Source of the DNA: CAZUAQ01 sp964618455
GTDB taxonomy: Bacteria > Planctomycetota > Phycisphaerae > UBA1845 > PWPN01
Length of the DNA stretch: 64,000 nucleotides
Direction: 5' to 3'
NCBI GenBank assembly: GCA_964618455.1
Contig: CAZUAQ010000034.1
Location: 1 to 64,000, forward strand
The notes beneath the pieces are model-generated. The model searched no databases. It had not been told where the DNA came from and saw only the letters and a list, made by a program, of their open reading frames with translations. Position numbers and translations under genes: made by a program. Shown in pieces: positions 26,539 to 34,411 of this stretch (the first letter of the stretch is position 1; the number at the start of each line of letters is the position of its first letter).

Positions 26539-27665
26539 CGCTCATCCTCCGCCATCGCCAGACCGACGCACGGCGCCAGCACGGATAGTGTCTCCCCTTC
26601 CGAAGTTCCATCTTCCGGCTCGGCATCGAAGTGAAATCCGCATCGCGTGAAGAAGTCGGCGTTCGGTGGGTACACGCCGATACCGAGTTTGTCGCTCAAC
26701 AATTCCGCCAGCCCTTTCAATCGCGATCCGCCGCCGACGAGCAGGATCGGTCCGACGGTGGAGGAGTCGACCTTGCCCAGCGCGAACCGGCACGACCGTT
26801 CGATGTCTTCGATCAATGTCTCGAGCGTGTCGCGGAGAATGGCATACAACACACCGGGGAGCGCCTGTTCGCTCAGTCGAGAGATCCCCCCGATCACCGA
26901 GCGGAAACCCCGACGCGTCTGTCGAATCCCGTAGATTCGCTTGTATTGTTCGGCGGTCTGGAAATCCATGTGCAGCGCCGCGGCCAGCCGCTCCGTGAGC
27001 TGCCTGCCGCCGGCCTGAAGGTTCCGCGCGTAGATGGGACGGTCCCCGTGGATGAGGTAGAGCCGATTTCCGCGAAATCCGAGATCCAGCATTCCCCAGA
27101 GTGGCGTCTCCTCCGCTGTCGAGGATGAGATCCCGCGGGCCAGCCACGCGGCGGCCGTCGGCAGAATCTCCGCGCTCAGGCATTCGAGCCCCAGTTGATT
27201 CATGGCGTCCAATCGCTCGATGATCCCCGCCCGTTTCGCGCAGACGATCATCGCGCTGCTTCGTGTTGCGCCTTCCGCCTGGATCGGCCAGGTCGCCAGT
27301 TCGGATTCCGATAGTTCCCACGCCGTCTGGCCGCTCAGCTCGTATTCCAGGCTGGAGCCCAACTCCTCACTGGATTGCCTCAGGATCGCCCGCGGCAACT
27401 CGAGCATCTTGTACTCGACGTCCGGAGGTCCGATCAGCAGCCTTGTCCGATGGTGCGCAAATCCACCCAGCCCGTACGCCCGCTTGAGCAACGCGGTATA
27501 TGGAATGGGATCCGGGTCGATTCCCGGTGGATCCACCTCGTGGTTCAGCCAGTGATGCACGCGCCATTGCCCGTGGTCGTTCCGCAACTGAACGGCGCGC
27601 AGCGAGCAGGCGCCGAAGTCCATGGCGGTTGCGGTCAATCGGGAACGCGTGATCAGCTTCAACAA
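26535..27665 (-). CDS. pilM: PilM-like actin-fold pilus assembly ATPase
   Basis: A 376-residue cytoplasmic protein of the PilM family with an actin-like nucleotide-binding fold. Phosphate 1 motif is around AMDFGACSLRAVQLR, the second phosphate region is GMLDLGFRGNRLYLI, and the adenosine motif is PILLVGGGSRLKGLAELLSD. PilM binds the N-terminal tail of PilN. It lies 18 bp after the pilC gene and is coupled to pilN by ATGA. Confidence 0.88.
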   Translation of the reverse strand: MLKLITRSRLTATAMDFGACSLRAVQLRNDHGQWRVHHWLNHEVDPPGIDPDPIPYTALLKRAYGLGGFAHHRTRLLIGPPDVEYKMLELPRAILRQSSEELGSSLEYELSGQTAWELSESELATWPIQAEGATRSSAMIVCAKRAGIIERLDAMNQLGLECLSAEILPTAAAWLARGISSSTAEETPLWGMLDLGFRGNRLYLIHGDRPIYARNLQAGGRQLTERLAAALHMDFQTAEQYKRIYGIRQTRRGFRSVIGGISRLSEQALPGVLYAILRDTLETLIEDIERSCRFALGKVDSSTVGPILLVGGGSRLKGLAELLSDKLGIGVYPPNADFFTRCGFHFDAEPEDGTSEGETLSVLAPCVGLAMAEDER

Positions 27666-27683
27666 GTCAAATCCTTTCCGAGC

Positions 27684-28904
27684 CTAATGGCCCGCAAGCG
27701 TCGCCGTATCAAACATGGGCAGAAACAGGGAGATCGCTACCGTGCCCACCACCACGCCCATCACGACCAGGATGATCGGCTCGATAATCCGTGTCAGAGA
27801 ATTCAATGCCTGCTGATTCTCGTCATCCAGTGAATCCGCCACGAACAGCAGCGACTCGCTGAGCTTGCCGCTTTCTTCACCGGTGAGAATCGCCGCCGCC
27901 AGCGTGCGGGAGATCAGCCAGGTGCTCATCAGCGTCGATCCGATCGATTTACCGTCGGTGATGTCGTCGGCCAGCGACTTCAGCAGCGCCCGGTACTCGG
28001 CGTTGCGCATGCTGTTCTGTGTCAACTCGACCGCCTCCAGCAGCGAGACGCGACTTTCCATCAACTGCCCCCAGATGCGACAGATGCGCGCGACGATCAG
28101 GCTGCGGATCAGTCGACCGAACACCGGTACACGCAACATCATCAGCGACAGCGCCCGCTTGCCCTGTGCGGAGCGCGCCGCCAGGATCACCGCGCCGACT
28201 ACGGACGCGACGATGACGAGAAACATCACGCCGTTGTGGCGTATCCAGTCCGACATGGCCAGCAGTATCGCCGTGGACGCCGGCAGGTCGACATCGAGCG
28301 TGTCGAACATCTCGGCGAAGCGCGGAAGCACGAAGAAGAGCATCGCCGCCATGACCCCGATGCACAGCAGGGTGAGCAGGGCGGGATAGGCCATCGCGCC
28401 CAACACGCGATTTCGGATCTGCTGCTGTTGCGTCATCAGGGCGGCCAGCCGCGAAAACGAACGGGGGAGATCGCCGGACGCTTCACCCGCCGCCACCATG
28501 TTGACGTAGTACTCCGGAAACTCGCGGGGATATTTCCCCAAGGCGACACTGAAACTCTTGCCTTCCTCGACGTCTTCGCGGACCTCGGCAACCACCGCAC
28601 GCCACGCCGGACGCTGACACTGCGCTTCGACCGCTTCCAGCGCCTGGACCACCCGTGCGCCCGAGCGGAGCAGCATGCCGATCTGCTGCGTGAAGAGAAC
28701 GACTTCGCGCAGGCGGCCTCCCGGCTTCACATCCCTGGGACGCATGCGGTCGCGACGCTCCCCCGTGTCTTCATCCTCGTCCAGCCTGGAGACGAACAGG
28801 CCCTGATCGCGCAGCAGGTCCGCCGCCTCGCGCGACGACGCGGCATCGATGGTGTCATGAATCACCTTGCCCTGCGCATTGATTGCCTGGTAACGAAACG
28901 CCAT
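27684..28904 (-). CDS. pilC: Type IV pilus/type II secretion platform protein (PilC/GspF)
   Basis: A 406-residue polytopic inner-membrane platform protein. It has the two repeated GspF domains: the first includes FTQQIGMLLRSGARVVQALE and the second RICRIWGQLMESRVSLLEAV. Three membrane spans are visible (AYPALLTLLCIGVMAAMLFF, VMFLVIVASVVGAVILAA, and the C-terminal PIILVVMGVVVGTVAISLF). The N-terminus FRYQAINAQGKVI is typical. It follows the ATPase gene by 13 bp. Confidence 0.92.
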   Translation of the reverse strand: MAFRYQAINAQGKVIHDTIDAASSREAADLLRDQGLFVSRLDEDEDTGERRDRMRPRDVKPGGRLREVVLFTQQIGMLLRSGARVVQALEAVEAQCQRPAWRAVVAEVREDVEEGKSFSVALGKYPREFPEYYVNMVAAGEASGDLPRSFSRLAALMTQQQQIRNRVLGAMAYPALLTLLCIGVMAAMLFFVLPRFAEMFDTLDVDLPASTAILLAMSDWIRHNGVMFLVIVASVVGAVILAARSAQGKRALSLMMLRVPVFGRLIRSLIVARICRIWGQLMESRVSLLEAVELTQNSMRNAEYRALLKSLADDITDGKSIGSTLMSTWLISRTLAAAILTGEESGKLSESLLFVADSLDDENQQALNSLTRIIEPIILVVMGVVVGTVAISLFLPMFDTATLAGH

Positions 28905-28917
28905 TCATCCACCTCGA

Positions 28918-30720
28918 TCACAAGTTGATCGGTTCCGGCTCGTCTTGCGGAGTCTCCGCGGTTTTCGACTTTGAATCGGATTCGGCCCGGGCGGCCGCTT
29001 CGGCCCGAATCTCGCCGTGTTGCTCCATGTGCGTGACGCGGAGAACTTCCTCCAGCGTGCTGACCTCGTCATCCACGAGTTTCAGGCCTTCATTTCGGAG
29101 ATCCCAGTGATTGTTCTTTGCGAGATGATCGCGGATGCGCTGCTCACTGGCACGGTTCTGGATCATCTTGCGGATCTGGTCGGTGATGGGCATCACCTCG
29201 TAGATCCCGCGCCGTCCCCGGAAGCCCGAATCGTGGCATTGACGGCAACCTTCGCCGCGCTGATAGGCGCGGGGGCGGCGGTTGGACCATCCCGCCTGCT
29301 CCAGTGCCGTCGGCGGCGGATAGTAAGATGTTTTGCAATGGATGCAGATGGTGCGCGCCAGACGCTGGGCGACGATCCCGTTCAGGGCCGATGCCACCAG
29401 GTAGTGCGCCACCCCCATGTCGATCAATCGCGTCAGAGAGCTCGGACAGTCGTTGGTGTGCAGCGTGCTCAGGACGAGGTGCCCGGTCAGCGCCGCCTGA
29501 ATCGCCACGTGGGCGGTATCCGCGTCGCGAATCTCGCCCACCATGATGACGTCGGGATCCTGTCGAAGGATCGACCGAAGTGCCCGCGCGAAACTGAGGC
29601 CGACTTCATGGCTGACCTGAATCTGGTTGATCAGGTCGAGCTGGTACTCCACGGGATCTTCGACGGTCACGATATTCCGCTCGACGCCGCGCAGGAGATC
29701 CATCGCCGAATAGAGCGTCGTGGTTTTTCCGCTGCCGGTCGGACCCGTCACGAGAACGATCCCGTGAGGACGAAGCAGCATCTCCCGAAAGGCGTGGAGT
29801 GAATCGTGGCGGAAACCGAGCAGATCCAATTCCGTTTCCAGGTTATTCTTGTCCAGAATACGAAGCACGATCTTCTCGCCCAGAATCGTGGGCATCGACG
29901 AGACGCGAAGATCGATTTCGCGCCCTTCGGCGATGATGTGAACGCGGCCTTCCTGCGGCAGCCGCTTCTCGGCGATGTCCATTTTCCCGATGACCTTGAT
30001 ACGCGACACGATGGCGGCATGCATTCCCGCCGGAGGATTCATCAGCTCGCGCAGGACACCGTCAATACGGTAACGGATGCGCGTCTTCTTCCGATCGGGT
30101 TCCACGTGAATGTCGCTGGCGCCGTCGCGTATGGCCGAGAGCAGCGCCAGGTTCACCAGATTGATCACCGGGCTGCCTTCGATCATGCAGTTCAGGTCGG
30201 TGATCTCGCCGTCGTCGCTTGCCTCGTTGTCCACGACCTCGACATCGCTTTCGGAAAGCGACACCAGGAATTCATCAACCGATACTTCCTCGGTCAGGTA
30301 CTGTTTGGCGAAGTCCTTGATGTTGGATTCCAGCGCGAGCACCGGCTCGATGGTACATTTCGTGAGCGCGGCGAGGCGGTCGATCGCGGGCAGGTTCTGC
30401 GGTTCCGCCATCGCCACCACCAGTCGGTTCCGCACGCAGAACATCGGCAGGGCGCAGAGTCGCTCGGCCTCGTCGCGGTCGATCATTTTGGCCACGGCGG
30501 GATCGATCAGACCGTGCCGAAGGTAGGTCCCGGGCACGCCGAGTTTCACGGCCAGCGTCTTGACGAGCGCGGCATGTGACAGGATTCCCAGTTCGACCAG
30601 TGTCTCGCCCAGTTTGCTGCCCGTGCGCTTCTGCGCAGCAAGGGCTTCCCGGAGGTCGTCCTCGGTGATCTGACCCATTTCGAGCAGGGTCTGCCCCAGC
30701 TTGGTGCCTTTGGAGATCAT
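28918..30720 (-). CDS. pilB: Pilus assembly/secretion ATPase PilB/GspE with MshEN domain
   Basis: A 600-residue hexameric ATPase that powers pilus extension or secretion. Residues 7-59 carry two 24-residue motifs, KLGQTLLEMGQI... and KLGETLVELGIL..., with a five-residue spacer (KRTGS), the layout of the MshEN c-di-GMP-binding domain. The Walker A motif is GPTGSGKTT at 326-334, followed by Asp and His boxes (VEDPVEYQ, VLSTLHTND). A Cys4 zinc site (Cys459, 462, 492, 495) is as in GspE/PilB. It lies 79 bp after the STAS gene, the widest gap in the operon, where an internal promoter is possible. Confidence 0.93.
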   Translation of the reverse strand: MISKGTKLGQTLLEMGQITEDDLREALAAQKRTGSKLGETLVELGILSHAALVKTLAVKLGVPGTYLRHGLIDPAVAKMIDRDEAERLCALPMFCVRNRLVVAMAEPQNLPAIDRLAALTKCTIEPVLALESNIKDFAKQYLTEEVSVDEFLVSLSESDVEVVDNEASDDGEITDLNCMIEGSPVINLVNLALLSAIRDGASDIHVEPDRKKTRIRYRIDGVLRELMNPPAGMHAAIVSRIKVIGKMDIAEKRLPQEGRVHIIAEGREIDLRVSSMPTILGEKIVLRILDKNNLETELDLLGFRHDSLHAFREMLLRPHGIVLVTGPTGSGKTTTLYSAMDLLRGVERNIVTVEDPVEYQLDLINQIQVSHEVGLSFARALRSILRQDPDVIMVGEIRDADTAHVAIQAALTGHLVLSTLHTNDCPSSLTRLIDMGVAHYLVASALNGIVAQRLARTICIHCKTSYYPPPTALEQAGWSNRRPRAYQRGEGCRQCHDSGFRGRRGIYEVMPITDQIRKMIQNRASEQRIRDHLAKNNHWDLRNEGLKLVDDEVSTLEEVLRVTHMEQHGEIRAEAAARAESDSKSKTAETPQDEPEPINL

Positions 30721-30799
30721 GCTGTCAGCCCGATCGTCACTCCTGGTTCGATTTCGGCCTACCGATTCGGTACCGCCGCGCCCGGAAAGGGATCACCCT

Positions 30800-31135
30800 T
30801 CACAGGAAGCTCTTCACCGCGCTCTCCGGGACATCGAAGAGGTCGAGGTTTTCGAGCGCCCCGGTCAGGTCGAGTATCTCTCTGCACAGTTCCTGGACCG
30901 ATGCCAGCTTGGCCGTTCGACCATTGGCGCGCTGCGTATCGGAGAAATCCCAGAGGGCCTCCACCGCGCGGCTGTCCATGAACGAAACCTGCGACATATC
31001 CAGCACGAGCCGGCCGTGCGTCTTCTTGCGATGCTCGTCGACGATCTGCGCGAAATCGTCGACCTCTACCCCGGATATCGAACTCAGGGGCGTCAGCACC
31101 GTCACACTGCCCATCCTGGCAACATCGAATTTCAT
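30800..31135 (-). CDS. STAS-domain anti-sigma-factor-antagonist-like protein
   Basis: A 111-residue single STAS domain. The phosphorylatable Ser is in VSFMDSRAVEAL, after LVLDMSQ, as in SpoIIAA-like proteins. Such proteins are switched by a partner kinase and phosphatase, and neither an RsbW-like kinase nor a PP2C gene is seen in the window. The start overlaps the upstream GGDEF-like gene by ATGA. Its place between signalling genes and pilB suggests that it transmits a signal to the pilus or to the GGDEF-like protein. Confidence 0.82.
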   Translation of the reverse strand: MKFDVARMGSVTVLTPLSSISGVEVDDFAQIVDEHRKKTHGRLVLDMSQVSFMDSRAVEALWDFSDTQRANGRTAKLASVQELCREILDLTGALENLDLFDVPESAVKSFL

Positions 31136-32457
31136 GACTGCTCCGTCGCCACTTGCGTCACGCGTGGCGTTTCCTCACCGATCACGCGGATCTGCTCCCC
31201 GGCCTTACGCGATTCCTGGACCGCCTGAAAAGCGCTCGACAGCGATGTCGTAAAATCCGCTCCCCGGGCCAGGGTCAACCCGCATCGCAACTGGATGGCG
31301 GGACACTCCTTCGACGTGGTGTGGATGACGTCCTCGAGCGATTTCATCAGGTTGCCGGCAATCATGCGCCCGAGGGAGACGTTCAACCGGCGAAGCACCG
31401 CCACGAACCGGTCGTCGCTGAAACGGCCGACCAGGTCATCGCTTCGCAACTTGTCGCGCATCGTCTTGCCGATCTGTTTCATCAACCAGTCGCGCAAGGC
31501 CCACCGGCCGTGGTCATCGAGCCAGCGCACCCCTTCGACCACGATGGCCAGTATCACCGCCGGTTCCGCATCGGCATCGGCTTCCTTCAGCACACGCTCA
31601 GACATCTGCGTCAGATCCAACCGATTCAAGACGCCCGAGGTGCGATCGATACGCAGCGCGAGCTGAAGCGCATCGTACTGATCCACGTACCGCCAGAACT
31701 GGCCGAGCAGTTGCTCCACCGCACGGAGCATCGCGAGATCCATCCGTTGCGATTCCGGAAGCTTGCCGAGCACGATGAGCCCGATGGTGACATTCTTCCG
31801 CCGGATGGGAAGGATCGCTTCGGGAAGCTGGTTCACGACCAGCTTGTCGCTCCGGCGCACCTGCGCGTTCCATTCCTCGGCGTACCGGGCCAGGTGTTCG
31901 TCCTGCCTTTCGTATCCCTGCAGGTAACGCTGGCCGGTCTGGATCACATGATTCAGCAGCCCATGCGGCACGGCTCCATACCAGAAGGCATCATCGGAAT
32001 TGTCGGTCAGCGAAACCGGTTCAGACTTGTCGTCGGGCAGGCGAAAACAACGGACGCGACCGGCGCTCACGAACTGGTTCAAGGCATCCCGGATCCACCG
32101 ATCGAACGGAGCCCAGGGATCCTCGATGCCGTCCAACTGGTCCAGCCAGTCGTTGAACTGTACGGTCATCTCGCCGATGGCCGGTGCCAGCGAATCCGCG
32201 CCATGGAAGAGCCTCGACGCATCCGGGCGCGACCCTTTCACCGTGGAAGCAGGGGCACGCCGCGCGGGGGCGGAGGATTCGCCGACTTCGCGACGAAGCA
32301 CGCCCATGGAGAGCACGAGCACACCCGCAATAACCAGCGCCGCGCCCAGGCAGACGAATAGCGTGGACGCACGACCGAACGTCAAGAGCATCACGCCCGC
32401 AATCGTGAGCACGGTACCGAGTATCGCGGCCCGCAGAAATGTACCGCTAGGTTCCAT
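31132..32457 (-). CDS. Membrane protein with GAF-like and degenerate GGDEF domains
   Basis: A 441-residue protein with two N-terminal membrane helices (FLRAAILGTVLTIAGVMLLT, LFVCLGAALVIAGVLVLSMG), a central GAF-like region and a C-terminal GGDEF-fold domain. The signature loop reads GRFSDDRFVAVL, so the catalytic GG[D/E]EF is replaced by FSDDRF (SDDRF near residues 347-351), and cyclase activity is unlikely. It may bind GTP or act as a scaffold. ATG 32457 is chosen because GGGAG sits seven bases upstream. It overlaps the HD-GYP gene by 11 bp. Confidence 0.75.
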   Translation of the reverse strand: MEPSGTFLRAAILGTVLTIAGVMLLTFGRASTLFVCLGAALVIAGVLVLSMGVLRREVGESSAPARRAPASTVKGSRPDASRLFHGADSLAPAIGEMTVQFNDWLDQLDGIEDPWAPFDRWIRDALNQFVSAGRVRCFRLPDDKSEPVSLTDNSDDAFWYGAVPHGLLNHVIQTGQRYLQGYERQDEHLARYAEEWNAQVRRSDKLVVNQLPEAILPIRRKNVTIGLIVLGKLPESQRMDLAMLRAVEQLLGQFWRYVDQYDALQLALRIDRTSGVLNRLDLTQMSERVLKEADADAEPAVILAIVVEGVRWLDDHGRWALRDWLMKQIGKTMRDKLRSDDLVGRFSDDRFVAVLRRLNVSLGRMIAGNLMKSLEDVIHTTSKECPAIQLRCGLTLARGADFTTSLSSAFQAVQESRKAGEQIRVIGEETPRVTQVATEQS

Positions 32458-34000
32458 GGTCGGACTCCCGCGAGGCGGTAAACCATTTGGCATACGTGTT
32501 GGGATGCGTCATCGGAAGGTTGTTCCAGATGTTCAGAAAGAGATCGACGATCTCGGCATCCAGCTTCGTGCCCGCATCTTCCTTCATCAGCGCGATCGCG
32601 CGATCGATCTGGAAGGCCGATCGATACGAACGACTCGAGGTCAGCGCATCGAAGACGTCCACCACGTGAACGATCCGCGCTGCCAGGGGAATCTCGTCGC
32701 GCTGGAGACCCTCCGGATAGCCGCTGCCGTCGGGGTTTTCGTGATGGTAGAGCACCGCCGGCAGCAATGGCTCGAGCATCGCGACCGGTTTGAGGACCTG
32801 GTAGCTTCTCCGGGGATGCTCACGAATCAGGGCCTGTTCCTCGTCGTTGAGGGGGCCGGGTTTGTTGAGCACCGCCTCGGGAATCCCGATTTTCCCGACG
32901 TCGTGCAGCAGCCCGGCCCACTCGAGATACTGTTGCTGCTCACTGGAGAGACCCAGCGTCTTGCCTGTCAGTTTGGCCAGGAAGCCCACACGTTCGGAAT
33001 GGCCGCACGTGTAGCTGTCCTTCTGATCGATCGCATTGACCAAGGCGCGGACTGCCTCAAAACTCGATTGCTTCAGACGCTCGATGAGTCGGAGATTACT
33101 CAGGATGTGCCCGCTGTAGCTCAGGACCGAGTCCAGAACGAGCATGTCGCCCGCCACGAATGACCGCTTCCTTCGCACCATCCCCACGATCCACTGGGCA
33201 TGCGATTCCTCCTTGAGCAGTCCCCACATGCTCGTGCCGCGCCCCATTTCGTCGTGCCCGCTTGTCGTCCCGAGGACGGTCACTCTCTGGGAGTGCTTGA
33301 GTCGGCGGCGCACGGTGTCGTACTCCGGAGGAAGTCCACTCAAGCACGGCGATGGCGCGGCCAGAGTACCTTCCTCGGGAGGCAGCAGAAAGCCGTGTTC
33401 AATGTCGCCGCCGTCTCTCAAGCGGAATGCCGAACGGCCATCCTGCGAGATCAGCAGCACCTCTTCCGCCGCAAACAGGTAGCGCAGCTTGCTGAGCAGT
33501 AACCGGCGCACCTCATCGGCGTCGCTGAGGATTGCGATGTCCGCACTGATGTCGAAGATCAGATTCAGTTGCTCGTACCCGCGAAGGACCTCCTCCGCCA
33601 GGCCATTGTTTTCCTCGTTGAGTCGTGCGAAATCGTGTGTGATCTGCTGCAGTTTCTCCATGAGCAGGTGCAGGGGCTCATCGACATTCGCGAGTTGTGA
33701 AGGGGGAGTCAGCACGAGAACGCCGGGGGGGCACTCTTCGCTTCCACGAAGGAGCCGCACCTGGTAGCCCTGGGTACATTCGGCGGGAATCTCGCATGCA
33801 GCGCGCTCGGCATCCGCAGACACCAGCGCCTTCAGCATGGCACAACCGTGCGTGGACGCGCGGCTGTCCCGGCCGTCGAGGCAGTGGTGAAGGCAGGCCT
33901 GCGGGATCAGGGGTTCACCCGATCCGAACAGGCCCAGCGAGATCACCTTCGACGGCTCGGTGAGGCGTTCCCAGAGCGTGGAGCTGTTCTGCGAAGTCAT
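32447..34000 (-). CDS. HD-GYP-domain protein with GAF-like region (c-di-GMP phosphodiesterase)
   Basis: A 517-residue cytoplasmic protein. The C-terminal HD-GYP domain (about 320-490) has HSERVG, the HD motif LLHDVGKIGIPE, HPRRSYQVL, YHHENPDGSGYPEGL and DVFDALTSSRSYR. HD-GYP domains hydrolyse c-di-GMP to pGpG or GMP. The middle (about 150-310) looks like a GAF sensor. The N-terminal 110 residues contain a Cys-rich part of unknown role. It lies three bases after the response regulator gene. Confidence 0.9.
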   Translation of the reverse strand: MTSQNSSTLWERLTEPSKVISLGLFGSGEPLIPQACLHHCLDGRDSRASTHGCAMLKALVSADAERAACEIPAECTQGYQVRLLRGSEECPPGVLVLTPPSQLANVDEPLHLLMEKLQQITHDFARLNEENNGLAEEVLRGYEQLNLIFDISADIAILSDADEVRRLLLSKLRYLFAAEEVLLISQDGRSAFRLRDGGDIEHGFLLPPEEGTLAAPSPCLSGLPPEYDTVRRRLKHSQRVTVLGTTSGHDEMGRGTSMWGLLKEESHAQWIVGMVRRKRSFVAGDMLVLDSVLSYSGHILSNLRLIERLKQSSFEAVRALVNAIDQKDSYTCGHSERVGFLAKLTGKTLGLSSEQQQYLEWAGLLHDVGKIGIPEAVLNKPGPLNDEEQALIREHPRRSYQVLKPVAMLEPLLPAVLYHHENPDGSGYPEGLQRDEIPLAARIVHVVDVFDALTSSRSYRSAFQIDRAIALMKEDAGTKLDAEIVDLFLNIWNNLPMTHPNTYAKWFTASRESDHGT

Positions 34001-34003
34001 GTC

Positions 34004-34411
34004 CTAGTCTCCACTGTCCGTACCCACATCCCGGGCGCTCGCGACGCACTCCGAAGCGAGGGCCGCTTCCACCGTCTCCATCAGGTGCAGAGGACTGAAC
34101 GGTTTGGGGTGGACCACGGCGTTGAGGTTGACCAGTTGCGATTCGATCTCCTGTTGATCACAACGAGATGTCAGTACGACCGCTTTGCTCTTGATCAGGC
34201 CTTCACGACGAACCTGCTCCAGGAGCGCGATACCGTCCATACGCGGAAGATTGACATCCGTGATCAGCATGTCCGGAGCGTCCTCGCGAATGGACTCCAA
34301 CGCGATCACGCCGTCTTCAGCCGAACGCACCTCGTGACCGTGGCGCCCCAGCCACAGGGCGACCACGCGGCTGATGTGGCGGTCGTCCTCGACAATCAGA
34401 ATGGTTGCCAT
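34004..34411 (-). CDS. Single-domain response regulator (CheY-like)
   Basis: A 135-residue receiver with no output domain. The acidic pocket is VEDD, the phosphoacceptor is Asp52 in ITDVNLPRMDG, and the conserved Thr/Lys are in VVLTSR and VHPKPFSP. It is the likely partner of the kinase encoded just upstream, whose stop codon shares one base with this start. Output would be by protein contact, perhaps with the HD-GYP or pilus proteins. Confidence 0.9.
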   Translation of the reverse strand: MATILIVEDDRHISRVVALWLGRHGHEVRSAEDGVIALESIREDAPDMLITDVNLPRMDGIALLEQVRREGLIKSKAVVLTSRCDQQEIESQLVNLNAVVHPKPFSPLHLMETVEAALASECVASARDVGTDSGD

